A DNA stretch of 64,000 nt from Phycisphaerales bacterium (GCA_030602885.1 JAUVYV010000006.1:1-64000); one strand, 5' to 3'; shown: positions 1 through 15,600, numbered from the stretch's first letter. Translations and numbers: made by a program. The notes: a model not told the origin generated them from the sequence alone.

Positions 1-2
1 TA

Positions 3-587
3 ATTGCGGATTTTGCCCAGAGCGCTGCTGCCGACAGTGCCCGGGTACACCTTGCGAAGATGGATGTGATTAATTTTGCACAGTCAGGCCAACTGGAAGA
101 GGCAAGGGCGGTAGCGGAGGATTTGATGATAGATTATGAGGACAACGACTCTCTGCCTGAGGCAGTTCTAATGGTAGGAGAGTACCTGTACTGGCATGGG
201 CAGGAATTGCAGAATCAGGATATGGAAGATGAGGCGCTGGCCTGGTTTGAAAAGGCTGCAGAGGTACTTGAGATTGTGAAGTCGCAGTGGCCATCTTCGG
301 GGATTTTGCCAATAGTGTATCGTGTTTCAGGCCATTGCTATGTGTCAATGGAGGACAATGCAAAGGCGGCGGCATCTTTTGAGAAGATGATATCGGATTA
401 TCCTGAGGGCAAGGAAATATGGCTGGCTTTGTTCGAGCTGGCCCAGTGTTACGAAGGTCTAAAAGGATCAGGTGAAATATCTGAGTCCGAAGCAGATGTG
501 AAGATAAAGGCTGCTTATAAGCGAATTTTGGATGAGTATCCGAATTGCCCTGTAGCTGAGAGTGTTCAGCAGCTACTAAACAAATAA
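3..587 (+). CDS. TPR-like repeat protein, 5' end outside the window
   Basis: The reading frame is open from the first bases of the window. The codons at 3-59 (IADFAQSAAADSARVHLAK) continue without a stop into the ATG at 60, so that ATG is probably internal and the gene is cut by the window edge. The visible part is about 195 residues of paired amphipathic helices of the tetratricopeptide type: a short AQSGQLEEARAVAEDLM helix pair, a WFEKAAEVLE helix, and an AKAAASFEKMISDYPEGKEI unit followed by YKRILDEYPNCP. TPRs act as protein-protein scaffolds; no enzymatic domain is visible. It ends 28 nt before the giant gene, so co-transcription with it is plausible. The specific partner is unknown. Confidence 0.75.
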   Translation: MADFAQSAAADSARVHLAKMDVINFAQSGQLEEARAVAEDLMIDYEDNDSLPEAVLMVGEYLYWHGQELQNQDMEDEALAWFEKAAEVLEIVKSQWPSSGILPIVYRVSGHCYVSMEDNAKAAASFEKMISDYPEGKEIWLALFELAQCYEGLKGSGEISESEADVKIKAAYKRILDEYPNCPVAESVQQLLNK

Positions 588-615
588 ACAGGTCAAGGCA
601 AAGGAGGAATTAGAA

Positions 616-3600
616 ATGACGAGAAAGCGACTTTCGGCGATTTTCATTACGGCCTTATTGTGTGCATTTACGAATGATGTATTTCCCCACGGCGGCTGTA
701 CGTATCCTACAACTCCGGCTTTGGTTAGTCCTACCGGCGGTGCAACCTGTCAACCAATCAGCGGGGTGACACTTACGTGGCAGGACTGTTCTAACGAAAC
801 CTCGTACCGGGTGTATTTCGAAGCGGAAGACCCCACTCCCGACGATTACGTCACCAAGGACCAGGATGTTACCTCTCATAATACCGGTGCGTTAGAACCG
901 GATACAACTTACTATTGGAAGGTCAGGGCTATAAACAGTTGCGGCTCGCGTACCTCTGCGGTTAGGAGCTTCACTACAAGCTGTACGACGGCGGTACTGG
1001 ATTCTGAAGTGAAGCATACGATGACGGGTCTGGCGGTGACTTTTGATGCGAGTGGGTCCGTGCTTACAGAGGCAGACCGGTATATCGCGAAGTACGAGTT
1101 TGACTTCAACTGGCCAGATGAAAACCCAGCGAATTTTGATCCGACGGCTGAAGACGGTTACGTCGAATGTCTGGAGGATTGCGGAGATGTGAATCGTACC
1201 CATTATTTTGACGGTATCGCCAGCTACGCGTACGAGGAGGCCGGTGGGTCCCACCTCGGTGAGCACATCGTTGGCTTGCGGGTGACGGATAGTACCGGAT
1301 ACACCAGCCCCATTGTTACCTGTAAGGTTTACGTCCACCGCAGCGTTGCTCCATACGGTACAGATGCCGACTACGATGATATTCAGGATGCTATTGATGC
1401 TTACGAAGCTAGCTGGGATGATAAAGAGGTTTGGGTCGCGCCAGGGACCTATAAATCCTATCAATCTCCATATCGTGAACTGTTCACGTTTCCCAGTGAC
1501 AGCAACGGTATTATCTTACGAAGTATCGATCCTGATGATCCTGAAGTAGTCGGGAAAACAATCATAACGGACGGTATCCAAGCCCCTATAGACATAATGG
1601 AATTTGATACCGGTATTGACAGCACTACGAAGCTCCTTGGCTTTACAATAGCGTATGGATCTAAAGCTATATACTGCAATGGCGGGTCGCCGACGATTGA
1701 GAACTGCATCATACGAGGGAATTATGATGGTATCTACAATGATAGCGGTGCGTCACCGGTGATTGAGAACTGCATCATACGAGGGAATTCCACCGGCATC
1801 TACAATGATAGCGGTGCGTCACCAACAATCGAGAACTGCGTGATTCGGGACAACTCCAGTCGCGGCGTGTACAACAAAAACTCGGCAAGCCCTACTCTGC
1901 TTAACTGTGTTCTCAGTGATAACGGTAGCTCCATCAACAGAGCAGGCGGCATGGTCAACAATAATGAAGATGGAGGTGGAGATCTGAGCGTTGTCGCGAC
2001 AAACTGTATTTTCAGTTATAATGAGAGTAATTTCTCTGGCGGTTACGGTGGGGGGATTCACAATTGGCAATCTGAACTTTCGCTGGTTAACTGCACCTTT
2101 GCACACAATACGGCTATAACAGGGGGTGGCGCAATATATAACGGCTATAATTCCGGCTCTGCTTCCATAACTATGAGGAACTGTATCTTGTGGAACAATC
2201 AGTCAGGGGGTGTAAATCCTGAAATATATAAAGAGAACGGAAGTATATCGATAGCATATTCCGACATCAAAGACTGCTATGACGGTGAGACATGGGACAA
2301 CTCACTTGGCACTAACGATGGTGGGAACATCGATGCGGATCCCAACTTTGCCAACTCCGAAGACCCTGCTGGGCCGGATGGGGTTTTTCTGACCGCGGAC
2401 GATGGGCTGCGACTTCAGCCGGGGCAAGGCAGTCCGTGTATTGACCAGGCAAGCGATGATGTTGTGAATTACTCCACGACAGACATTACAGGCCGAGACC
2501 GAATCGATGTCCGTTATATAGACGATGCCGGCTCGGAGACAGGCTACCCCGATATGGGAGCATATGAGACGCCGATGGTGTGGTTCGTGCGAAAGAATAC
2601 CAGCGGAGGAGATGATGGTAAATCCTGGGATACGGCGTTTGACGAGCTCAGCAGCGCGCTGGATCCTGTTTCTGAGAATCCTGATCTTATATACGGCGGT
2701 GAGATATGGGTATCCGCATCGCCGAGTGACAGTCCTTATCTACCGGGCGACGAGCGGACGGACTGTTTTGAGGTGGTCTGGAAAATCGCAGTGTATGGAG
2801 GATTCCCTGCGGAAAAAGATAGACCAACGTGGCTTGACCGCGACTGGCAGACGAATGAGACAGTTCTGAGTGGTGATATAGACGCCGGAGGCAATCCGGA
2901 CGATGACAGCTACCACGTGGTAATGATGGGGCCGCATAAGGATATCCTCGATGGATTCACGATTACGGGCGGATGTGCCAGTGGTTCCTCCTGGCACGGG
3001 TACGGTGGTGGTATTTACTGCTACGGGATATACAGTACGCCGGTTATTTCCAACTGTAAGGTTGTCGGAAATTATGCCAGTGAATATGGCGGTGGTATGT
3101 ACAATAGTTCAGGTACCGCAACTGTGACCAACTGTACGTTCTCGGGTAATTACGCCGGATTATATGGTGGTGGAATGTACAACCGCTGGGGAGCGCATGA
3201 TATCGAGAACTGCCTTTTTCTCGATAACATAGCGGGTTGTGGAGGAGGGATGTACAACAGAGACTATTCGCCCAAAGTAAGCAATTGCGTTTTTGCCGGG
3301 AACCGGGCGGATGTGGCTGATACCGATATGGCAGGAGGGGCTATCTACAACACGGAAATTAATGAAAATCCGGAGATTATCAATTGTGTATTCTATGCCA
3401 ATACTGCGGCCAACGGGGGGGCGGTCTATAATTCGACGGGAAGCTCACATGTGCACTATCTAAACTGCACCTTCTACGAAAATACATTACTCGGAGAAGA
3501 AGGCGTGGGAGCTTCGATGTATAACTACATGGCGTACCCGACGGTAACGAACTGTATTTTCTGGAACAGTAAAGAGGACGACTCATCGGATTATGCGGAG

Positions 3601-6600
3601 GGTGGTGAGGATTTATGGTCTGAAGTGTACACATACATCGACCCGGAAGATGAAGACCCACCTCTTCCGAGCTTCAGGGCATGCAACATAAAAGGTTCAG
3701 GGGGAAGCGGCGAAAACTGGGATGAGAGTATCGGCGTAGATAGTTGTGCTTCATATGAGGTTGAATGCCACTCTTCCCCCATCGACATCGTAAATATGGA
3801 TGAAGATCCGATGTTTGTTGACAGCAGTGCATCCGGTATCATGGGGCCTGACGGGATTTGGGGTACATATGATGACGGACTGCAGCTTAATAACGGAAGT
3901 CCGTGTATTGATGTCGGTGATTTTCAGACAGAGCAAGAGACACAACTGGAAGATTTAGATATCAAAGGTCAGGATAGAGTCCTGTACGGATACGATTACT
4001 GGCTTCCTCCAGATACAACCGTAGTTGACATAGGGGCTTATGAGCATTTTCCCTGGCCGGTTCTTGAAGAACCGAACGAGTACGTATCGTTCTGTATATC
4101 CTGGCAAGAGGACGTTAAGCTTGAATGGGAAAGGCCGTTAGTCGAAAAAATAGGTTCTTGCCAAAGCGACAGGAAATATGATGGCGAATATGATGTGTAT
4201 TTCGGCACGAGCCTGACCGATGGTTATCCGCCCTACTGGGATCATGTCGACGACCTCTACGAGACAATTTATGCAGATGATGGCTTGGAGTTCAAGGCCG
4301 GGACCACGTATTACTGGGCGGTCAGGTGCCGATGGTCTGAGGAACCCAAAGACTGTTCGGGTTACAGCCAAGTGTGGAGCTTCAGGACGGCACCGGCCAA
4401 GGCGACACTAACATATCCGCAGGATGAGGCCGAAGATGTGCCTTTGGATTCAAAGTTGCAGTGGGAGCCGGCAGATACGGCCGTTCTGCATGCGGTTTAT
4501 TTAGGCACCGATGCAGAGCATCTCATTTACCAGTATACGCAATACGAGACTGAGTATGACCCGGGTGGCCTGGAGCCCGATAAAGAGTATTACTGGCGTA
4601 TCGATGAAATCGACGAGAACGGCTGTGTAACTGAAGGGGAGACAGGAGAATGGTGGGAACTCTGGAATTTCCACACCGGGCCAAGTAATATTCTTCAGGG
4701 CTTGATTGACGAAGCAAGTCTTGGTGAGGTGATCATCCTGGAGCCCGGTGTTTACGTTGAGAATGTCACTGTCAACAAGAATATTACGATCAAGGGTGCA
4801 GATACTTCCGATCCGAGCAAAACGGTTATAAAAGGCCACTCTACAAAAAGCGATCCTATCTTCACAGTCGCCAGCGATGTCACCGTCACCTGCACGATTG
4901 AGGGCGTGACGGTCATCAACGAGTATGGTCCGGCGATTGAGTGCGGAACAAATTCTGATGTAACCATAACAAACTCGGTAATCCGGGGCAGTGGCTGGTC
5001 GGACGGTGTCTACAGTGAGGGTTCTGCGCTGACAATCACCAATTGTACTATATCGGATAACGGCGGCAACGGCATTGAGTATGAATATACGTCCGCTGGT
5101 TCCGGTTATATAGATATCAGTGGCTGTACGATCTCAAATAATAGCGGTGCCGGTATTTATCTGCCTAATACATATTCTGGGGATTTTGCCGTCACAGCAA
5201 CAATCAGAGACTGTATTTTGATCGGCAATGGCGGCGGGATCGAGCTGGAAGAAGGGAACGGTGGCTCCACGACTATTGAGCGGTGCGTCTTCTACCAGAA
5301 CAAAAGAACCAGCGGTGGTGGTATCAAGGTCTTTGGCCATGCTAATCATGCACTATATCTGAAAAATTGTGTTTTCTCTTCCAATGAAGCCATGTCGTAC
5401 TACGGCGGGGCCATCTACTATGAATACCTTTCATCAATTAATCCTACGCAGCCGCTCGAGGTATACAATTGCACCTTTACGGAAAATAAAGCAAATTACT
5501 ATGGTGGAGCTCTGTACTTCACCGGTATACATGGTGGACCCTCTACAACTTTTTCTATGGTCATCTACAACAGCATTTTCTGGGATGACGTGGCAACAAC
5601 CAGTGGCAATGAAATTTATATAAATGCTAGCCTTTGCACTTATTTTATTACGTTGGAAAACTGCCGCATTGCGGGAGACGAAGTTGAATCGCCCTCATCA
5701 GCAATCACCATTGGGGACACGTGTTTTGATGACGACCCACTTTTTGCTGATGCGGGTAATCCTGCGGGGCCGGATGGGATTTTCCTGACCGAAGACGACG
5801 GCCTGCAGCTCCAGCCGAGCAGCCCCTGCGTGGACATTGGCACCAATGCAACTGGAGTCCCAGCCACTGACATTCTTGAAGCCTCTCGTATCAATATGCC
5901 CGGATGGGGCAACGAAAGCCCGCCTTTCGTTGATGTCGGCGCCTATGAGGCACAGGTGGTCTGGCACGTGGATAAGAATGTTCAAGGTGGGGATAGTACC
6001 GGGCTGTCGTGGGAGAATGCATTCGATGATTTGCAGGAAGCATTGGATGATACGACTTTGAATCCATACCTTGAGGTCGGTCATGAGATATGGGTAGCGG
6101 ACGGTACTTATGAGCCGGGAGCAGCGCGGGCAGACACATTCCAGTTGGTCAGCGGCGTCGAAATTTATGGCGGGTTTGCGGGCAACGAAACGAGCAGATA
6201 TCAGCGAGACTGGAAGCTCAACGAGACCATACTCAGCGGCGACATAGACGCAGGCGACCTCGACAGCTACCATGTGGTTACAGGCAGCGGGACCGACGAT
6301 ACAGCCCTGCTCGACGGCTTTACGATCACCGGAGGCAACGCCGCCTTACCAGGTGGGGGAGGCATGTATAACAACGCAGGGAGCCCGACGGTCGTAAATT
6401 GTGCATTCAAGGGCAACTATAGTCTCTTGTACGGTGCCGGGGTGCGTAACAGAGACGAAAGCCAAGCGTCTTTTGAAAACTGTACGTTCGAGGAAAACGA
6501 GGCAAAGTCCGGTGCTGCCGTTCACAATGACGACTCTAATTGCACCTTCACGAATTGCACGTTCAATAGTAACATTAGTTCAAGTACTACAAGCGGCGGT

Positions 6601-9600
6601 GGTGGAATGGCCAACTACGACAGTGACCCGGCGCTTACGAATTGTACGTTTACAGGTAACACAGCGACGAAAAACGGCGGCGGCATATACAATTCCAACA
6701 GCGTCCCTGTCCTGACCGGAGTTACGTTCACGGACAACTCCGCGGAAGAAGGCGGCGCAGTGTACAACTGCGTGGGCAGTGAGGGTACTTATTCTCAGTG
6801 TGTTTTTGTCGAAAACTCAGTGGCCGGCGGAGGAGGTGGAATTTACGATGACGCCAGCAGCCCGGCACTGATTAATTGTTTGTTCTGGGGCAACGAGGCA
6901 GCGGATGGTGCAGGGATGTTTAATGCTGCCGATAGCAACGCGACTCTGATAAATTGTACGCTGGTTGGTAACGAGGCATCAAACAATGCCGGCAGTATAT
7001 ACAACGACAGCAGCAACCCAATACTGACTAACTCTATCCTCTGGGGCAACCTGGCCGGTGACTTTAACGAGATACGCAATGTCAATTCCAGCCCGACGAT
7101 AAAGTATAGCTGCATAGAAGACAGTGGCGGTAGTGACAATTGGGATGCAAGTTTTGGTGTTGACGAGGGCGGCAACATAGACGTAGCCCCGCGGTTCGCC
7201 GATCCGAACAACCCTGCAGGGCCGGATGGCGTGTTCGGGACGGTCGATGATGGTCTGCGGCCGGTGCCTTACAATGACTTACAGAGCGATTTGGAACAGG
7301 GTTTCATGCCCACTTACATCGATTCAGCCGACAGCACGGTTGCACCCGACACGGATATAACCGGCCGGGCTCGAGTGGATGTGCCGTACATTGTCAATGC
7401 GGGAAGTGAGCAGGCAGGCTTTGCTGATATGGGGGCATACGAGGCGCCTGTTGTCTGGTACGTTAATGCCAGCGCCAAAGGAGGCAGAGGCAGGGGCTGG
7501 TCATGGGAGACTCCGCTGGATGATCTGCAAAAGGCCCTCGAGGTAGCAGAGTCCGGAGATGAGATATGGGTAGCAAAGGGAGTTTATACGCCTGGTGCTG
7601 ACCGCGAGGACTGCTTCCATCTAACCAAGGACAAGCCCGTCGCCATCTATGGCGGTTTCTCAGGAACAAAGGACAGTCTGGCCAAGCGTGACTGGATTGC
7701 TAATGAAACCATTCTGAGCGGAGAGATAGGTTATGCCGACGAGGCGAAGGATAACTGTCTGCATGTTGTAAGAATCGACTGTGACGGTGCAACCCTCGAT
7801 GGTCTTACTATCCGTGATGGGTGCGGCATTTACGGTGGTGGAATATATATCGACGATGCCTCTGCGAGAATAACAAACTGTGTTATTCGTGGTAACTACG
7901 CTACTGGCGGCGGTGGGGGTATCTGTGTGGATGGAGGTTCGCCGACCATATCGAACTGCATAATCATCAACAACAGGAGACCCGCATCCATACCCCAATT
8001 CATAGTGAAATACGGCGGTGGCCTGCGAAGCTACTATGCTTCGCCCATAATCACAGGCTGTTTGTTTACCGGTAATCGTGCCAGATACGGCGGTGGGATG
8101 TGGAGCGACCATTCGGACATAACCGTCACAGATTGTGTCTTCAGAGAAAACAAGAGCAACTCCACAGGAGGTGGGCTGTGCAGTAATAGGTCGTCCGTTG
8201 TTTTGACAAATTGCCTTTTCACGGGAAATCACAATACGCTAATGGGCGGAGGGATTTCCCTCGACAGGGATTCGCCCGCGACCATAACGAACTGCACAGT
8301 AGCTTGGAACAGCGTTCGTAGTCAGACGCCATACTACGGCGCGGGACTCCACGATTACGCAGGTAACTCCGCAGAGACTCCGGATTGTATCATTACAAAC
8401 AGTATTTTCTATAAGAACGTTCCCAGCGGAGCATTGCAGATATATCTGAGTAGTAGTGGCTACGCTGCTACCATCAGCTATTGCGACATTGAGGGTGGTT
8501 GCTCCGGAATTGGAGGGACAGGAGGTTACACGTGCTGCCCGACGAGCGTCATTGGTGACGATCCGGACTTTGTCGACAAACCTGAATTTTATGACAGGAC
8601 GATTGCGGACGGCGGCATCGATACAATCATAGTGCCTGGTGCGACCGTGGCACTGTACCGGGTCGGCGACATCATCGAATACGGCGAAGAAGGTCAATAC
8701 GATGGCCAGTCCAGGGTTGTGACCCAGGTTGATTATGACTGGGGCATAGTCAGATTCGAGCCGCCACTCGGTCCGGAAACCCCCACCGCAGCCGATGCAC
8801 AGATTAAGGTTTGGGGAAGATATGCTCTTACTCTGTATGATGATGACAATGACAAGTTCAATACCAAGGGAATCGGGCGTTTGCAGACGAACAGCCCGTG
8901 TATCGATACCGGCCTAGACGATGCCATTGCCAACGATATCGATGATATAGACGGCGATGGAGTCACAACCGAGAAATTGTATGACACCGATATTATGGGT
9001 GTTCCCCGTTTCCAAGACATCCCTGGTGTCCCAAACCCTGAGCTCGACGATGTGATTGATATGGGTGCGTTCGAGTGCGGCGGTTTGACGGCGGATGATG
9101 TGGGTGTTGGTTCTGTTAATGAAGACACAGCTACAGAGATTGACCTGGCGCCATACATAAGCGATATGAAAGGCGGTCTCGTTACCTATGAGATTATTGT
9201 GCCGCCGAGACATGGCACCTGCAGTCCAAGCGATGCCGACAACGACGATACCATAACCTACACACCGGCAGAGGACTATTTTGATGCTGATGGTGATTTA
9301 TTCTCGTATAAGGCTACCGACGGGATCAACCTCAGCGAAATAGCAACCGTCACTATCGGGACTATTGCCAGCCAGAATGATAATCCGGTGGCGAACGATG
9401 ATGTGGCCTGGATTAATGAGGCAGGCAGTATTACTATTGATGTTCTTGCTAACGACGAAGATCCCGAGGGAGTTACATTAACAATTGCATCGGGCTCTGG
9501 CGCTCCTCAGAATCCACCTCCTTCGTATGGAACACTTGCGGTTGTCAGCGACAATATCCAATATACAGTCATAGATTGGCCAAATCTTGAGAGCACCGGT

Positions 9601-12600
9601 TATGATGAGTTCATATACAAGGCTTATGACAGCCAATTGGAGTCTGAGGCGGCTACCGTCCGCGTGAATGTAAATAACAAGCCGGACCCTGATGATGACG
9701 ATAAGGAAACCGAACGTCATATAGTTGCTGTTGTTGATATCCTCGCCAATGACAGTGACGGCGACGACGGAACACAAACGCTGACGGTTACCAACCTGGT
9801 ACAGACCCAGACAGGGCCTAATCCGGATAATGAACATTTCGTTTTCAATGAGAAACTCAACCTGTTGCTCTACTGGCCGGATCCCGACGCAGAGACAACA
9901 CACACATACCCCTACTTTGTGAAATTCACCTACAAGGTAGAAGATGAGTTCGGTCTCGAAAGCGACGATACCGCCCAGGTTGATATCAAGGTACTTGGAA
10001 CAACTGTTCTAAAGGATTCGGACGGCGACGGCCTCAGCGACGATGATGAAGAAGAGTTACTTGGCACGGACAAGCTCAGCTTCGACAGCGATGGTGATGG
10101 TGTCGATGACGGCAAGGAACTCAGCCAGGGCACAGATCCGAGCAACCCGTTTTCGGGTTACTTCGTCGACCGATTGCCTTATGTCTGCAGATTCTTATGG
10201 AATCAGGACTACAAAATTGATGAATCGCTGGATGGGCAGTGTGGCTGGGAGGTGGATCAAGAAGGTGACTGCCAGCTCGGATACAAGTTCCTTTACTCGT
10301 ATAAAGTCCCGGGTACAATCGACGAGTATGTTCGCAATGGCGCCTGGGTTGCCAAACTCAATCCCGATTCTGATACAGCAACGAAGATCAGTAAGGCGTT
10401 TGACGATAAGGGTGAAGACGACGATCTCAGCAACGTCATCAGGATAAAATTGTATCCGGCAAATAATGCCGAAGTGAAAATATACTCTGACACTACGGTT
10501 ATTGCCGGCATCAAGTTTTTCTACAGTGAACCTGACGTCCGCAAGCTACAGTACTGGGATCCCGACCCATCTGAATTAGATTGGTTAGATTCAGGTGAGA
10601 CGTGGGACTATTATCCGGGTGATAAGGAGCCGCTTTCTGATGGCACTTTTTTTGAGCATTACTGCGCAAATCTGCTCAAATTCGAGTTCGATTTCACCAA
10701 AACTGATAGTGATCCCGACCCCAGCGGCAAGGTTAAGATATATTGGGACAAAAACTATGCAGCCAATGACAAAAACGACGACTTCGAGGTTGCCGATGTG
10801 CTGCTGCGCAATTTGGAAGATCTTGTTTTCACAAGCAACGGAATGAACGGGCATTTTTCTGATACAATCAAGGACATAACCAGAATCGAGTTCGGCACTC
10901 CCGAAAATACCACATTTGAGGTCCGCGGTGTATATATCCATGAAGCGGACTATGCTACTCACGAAATTACTTATCCGCACAGCGGCGACAACGTCCAGGA
11001 ATCAAGAATCCCCATCAAAGGGCATTGTTCAGTAAATGCTTCAACCTATCTGCTTAGGGTACATGCGAAAGAGACCATGGGGGCAGAAGCGGATGCCGTC
11101 GGGCCCTGGCTTTTTAATATCCGCTACTTCAGCAATACTATCGTAGATCCGCAATTTTACAAAGGCGCTGCTGATGTGGACGTCCTGGGATACTGGAACA
11201 CGGGGGTATTGCCAAGCGATATTTACCATGTAGTTATGACAGAGGCAAAAGATTTTGTGTATGAACACCCATCAGATCCTAACAAGAGCCGGATTATATG
11301 GTACAGGTCCAGCGAGGATTCTGTTGCTCGAAATGTAGCAACATCGGGTTTTGTCAAGAACAACACATTCCGCCATGAAGAAGTGGAGATATCAGTGCCC
11401 TGGCCGGGTGAGTTTGGCTTCGAGTGCAGGCGCATCTACGATAGCGGACGTGGCCGGGTAAATTCAGGGCTGTTCCCCGGCTGGACGAATAACAACCAGA
11501 TTATCCTGACCGAATACGCAGACTACTACGAATCGTCACAGTGCGAGAAAAAGGTAAGAGGCGAAATAGCAGACAAGGATGATAGCGGCCTGGCCTTCGG
11601 AGCGATTTACGTTCAATACGAGGACGGCTCGACGCATATGTTCAGGCATCGGACAGGCACTGTGGACGGCAACGAAGCCGTTTACACTCCTTATCCGGAT
11701 GACGGCTCGGGTGATTATATCATTAGAACAACAGAGGGGTACGTGGCAGTCTGGCACACGCCTCAACTTATCAGCGACTTTCCTTACGGCGATGACGATC
11801 CCGGCTATTATAGGTGTAGTCCGGACCCGGAAGAGAATGGTTTTTTACTTGAAGACAATAACCTAACAATCAGTTATGAACTGAATCGCTCCGACGGCAC
11901 GAAGCTAACCTTTTACTCGGTTGAGCACGACAAAGACTCCGATGAGGATCCGATAGCAATAAATGTAAATGACTGCCACGATTGGAAAGATGAGTGCGAG
12001 TGGCCCGTTGATGCGGAGTGCTTTACAGAGTATTATCCCAAGGGTGGCGCAGTTTATTCGGATATCGGCGGTGGCTGCGAGGGTGATACCGGATGGCATT
12101 TTAGACATCCGGACCACGCCCCCAAATGGCGGTTCGTCACCGCCGTGGACACAAAATCCGACCGTTACGGCAATACACTGCATTACACATGGAACGAGAA
12201 CAAATACAATCCGCTTGTGAATAAAGTATCATACAACGATGGTACCGAGCCAATTTCAATTGAGCTCGAGGGCACTATTTACGGATATGATACTATCCTG
12301 AAGGTGAATGATGACGCAAAGCGTACGGTTTACCACCGTTTTGCTGACGGTTCGTGGTGGCTTCTTGAGGTGTCCACTGAACAACGTGATGATGCAACAT
12401 GCTACTATTACGGACCTGATTCACTTATTTACGGTATTTTTGATGATTTTGCCGTTTATACCTCATTGCCCTGGGGATATTGTTACCGGCCGCCGTGGTC
12501 GGCTCTCAAAACCTTGATTTGGTATGACAGTAGGCGCAACTGCGTTGCCCGCGATGATTATGTCGATTACAACGACCAGACGTTTCTGATGCGCGACTAC

Positions 12601-15600
12601 TGGTATTACTTCCTCGATCCGGATTCGGGTAACGAGGAAGATGGCCAGTGCGTGTTCAAGGCGGTGGATTACCGCACCTGCAGCCAGGGTGTGATAGCCC
12701 CTCCGCACAGGACAGATATAAGCATTATCAACGAAAAGGGCCAGTTGCGGGTTCAAATGCCATATGTCGGCAATGACCCCACCAAGCTGACCAATTTCCG
12801 TTATACCAACACGAAATTGCCTTTCACCCCGACAGAGATGGTTGAATACTGGGACTACTACGATCCCGAGACCGAGTTGCTGAAGGTGGCTGGGCGAAAA
12901 ATATTAAACACCTTCCGAACAGACAGGCACCTGAACCCCGTGCCGGATACGGGAAACCCTGACGATGTCAATGCGTGTGTCCTGGATACCCAGAAAATAT
13001 ACGATATGGGTCGGGACATACAGCCCGGCACCGAGCCGGAAGGGACACTTGTTTCGTACACCGAGAAGCAGTACCACCCCTATCCCGGCTACAACTGGGA
13101 AACCGAGAGCATTTCCTACCAGCATCTTGACCAGGCCGAGGTCCAGCACGAGAAACCCGTCAGAACTCAATACGTCTATCGCAAGCGTCACACAGATGGC
13201 ACATACGTGGAGGATACGACGTATCCGCAGAACAACAGATACCTGTGGAAAAAGCGGGCTCTTCTTGACGAATCGCCCGACCCGGACCTCTGGGCCGAGA
13301 CGGAGTACAACTACGAACATCGGACAGGCCCGGGGCTTGATGGAACCGTCGATACAGAGGACGATACATACGCGCTGACAAAGGTGATCGAAGACTATAG
13401 TGACGATGGAATCTCCGATGTCGATAACGCCACCATCTTCACCTACGACAACGACCATCGCAAAAAATGGGTAAAGGCCGACCGGCTCACAAATGGAACG
13501 CCCGCTGGCGAGGTCCCGGTGGAAAGGTTCTGCTACGATGATATCGGCCAGCTTTTACTAAAGGCCGATACGTACGGTCTTGTGACCAAGTATCATTATA
13601 ACGACTTCGGCGACGTCGAAAAAATCGAGACCTTCGCCGACAGCGATGCTCTCAAAACTGACACGACATTTGAGCCGGCGACGTACGACAACTTCACGCC
13701 TCGTTCCACAACTGAATACGAATACGACCATCAGCGGCGAAGGATTACCGAAAAGACTCAGTCGCAGGAAAAGAAAGCGGCTGGAATTCCGGTGGCTGTC
13801 AAACGGACTGAATATATAGGTGCCGGGCTGCCGAGTAAGGTGATCTTCGATACAGACGGGCTTATCGATACACCCGATGATAGCTTCGTCGAATACTTCT
13901 ACGACGGGCGGGGTCTGAAGTTAGCTGAGAAAAACTATGACCGAATCACCGACAGGTGGTGGTACACCGACTACTTCTACGATAATCTCAACAGAAACGT
14001 CTCGACGGTCTGGTGGGACTATAAAGACAGCTCGATTCTGCAATTCACTACCGCCGTTTATAACGGCCCCGGTGAAAAGGCCCTCGAAGAGGTCTGGGCG
14101 CTCGATGCCAAAGGTAGATGGCAGTTGCAGGGCGAGTCGGCGAGTCTCTACGACGGTTTAGGCAGAATGACCGACCAGATGGTCGCATACGACTTTGACG
14201 AGGCCGATCCGCTCTGGCTGACAACTTCGTTCGGCTATGACGATGCGGGCAACCAGACAGCCGTAACGGACCCAAAGGGCAGTATCATCTACACCGATTA
14301 CGATAACGCCAATCGTAAAACATTAGATTACTTCGCCGTAGCGCCTGCAGCAGAAGTTACCGACCTGGTCAGCCACTGGACATTTGACGAAGGAGCAGGC
14401 GATATCGCATACGATTCGGCAGCGGCAGACAAAGACGGCAGCGTGTCCGGGGCGATCTGGACGGCCGGTCGCATCGGCCGGGCCCTGAGCTTTGACGGTG
14501 ATGCTGACAATGTAGAGGTGCCCGGCTTCTCTGATTTACTGGGTGCGGATTACAGTCTTTCCTTCTGGGTCAAGCCCAATCAACCGGCCCTTTCTGAGAT
14601 TATCGTGCTGGGAGAAGATGCCACCAACCACGACTTCGAGTATTACATGGAGAGTAACGGGGATCTGAGCGTCAGAGCCGATGCCGGCAGTGAAGATGAC
14701 ATCACAGTCAATAATGTATTTACCGAAGGGCAATGGGTGCACATCTGCGGAGTGGGCGACAGCACCGGCACAAAGGTATATGTTAATGGTGTCCTCGCCG
14801 ACAGCACCGCCGTCAAGAAGGACAGCACCAGCGGGTATAGTCTGAATATCGGCTCGTGGGACAATCATAGCTGGAGCTTTGATGGGATTATCGATGACGT
14901 TCTTGTTTACGATCGGGCGTTGAACGAGGCCGAGATCAATATGATAATGAACGCCGGCGGCGGTGTTCGGGCAGAGACCGAATATTACGAAAACGGGCAG
15001 GTGGCGGCTGTCAGCAGTTACGACTATGACGAAGATACGCTGGCCTATAAGGAATTTGATTACGACAGCAGAAAACGTATAGCAGCAGTTATCGAAGATA
15101 TCAACGACAGTAACACGGCTGAGACGACCTATGCATACGAAGATGCCAATGACAGCGCCTTCACAGTTGACGACCAGAATTGCGCCAATGTGACAATCAC
15201 CAGAAAAGGTGATTCAAGCCCCGACGATGATATAGTTACCCAAGTGGCCTATAACGAGCTTGGCAAAGTGGTTAAGACCGTATACCCCTCGACGCAGTAT
15301 CAGCAGTTCACATATAACGGCGACGGGACATTGATGAAGAAAAAGGTATGGGATGCTGAGGACCCGCCTGTTGCCCACTGGGTCGAATACGACTACGACC
15401 AGTACGCCCGGGTGGAAAAGGTCTCTTACCCCCCGACCGGCGATCAATACATCGAGTACACATACGACGGCTTAGGTAGGGTTATGCAGATTGACGACCA
15501 GCGGGATGCCGCCGACTGCATACCCGGCACAATCACTTATGAAAATGACCCACTTGGCAGGCTGCTTGCCGTTACCGGCCAGGACGGCTACCGCATCGAT

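Noticed and set aside
1696-9085. Possible CRISPR array
   Set aside because: Repeats are in frame, coding and beta-helix periodic, without unique spacers of constant length.
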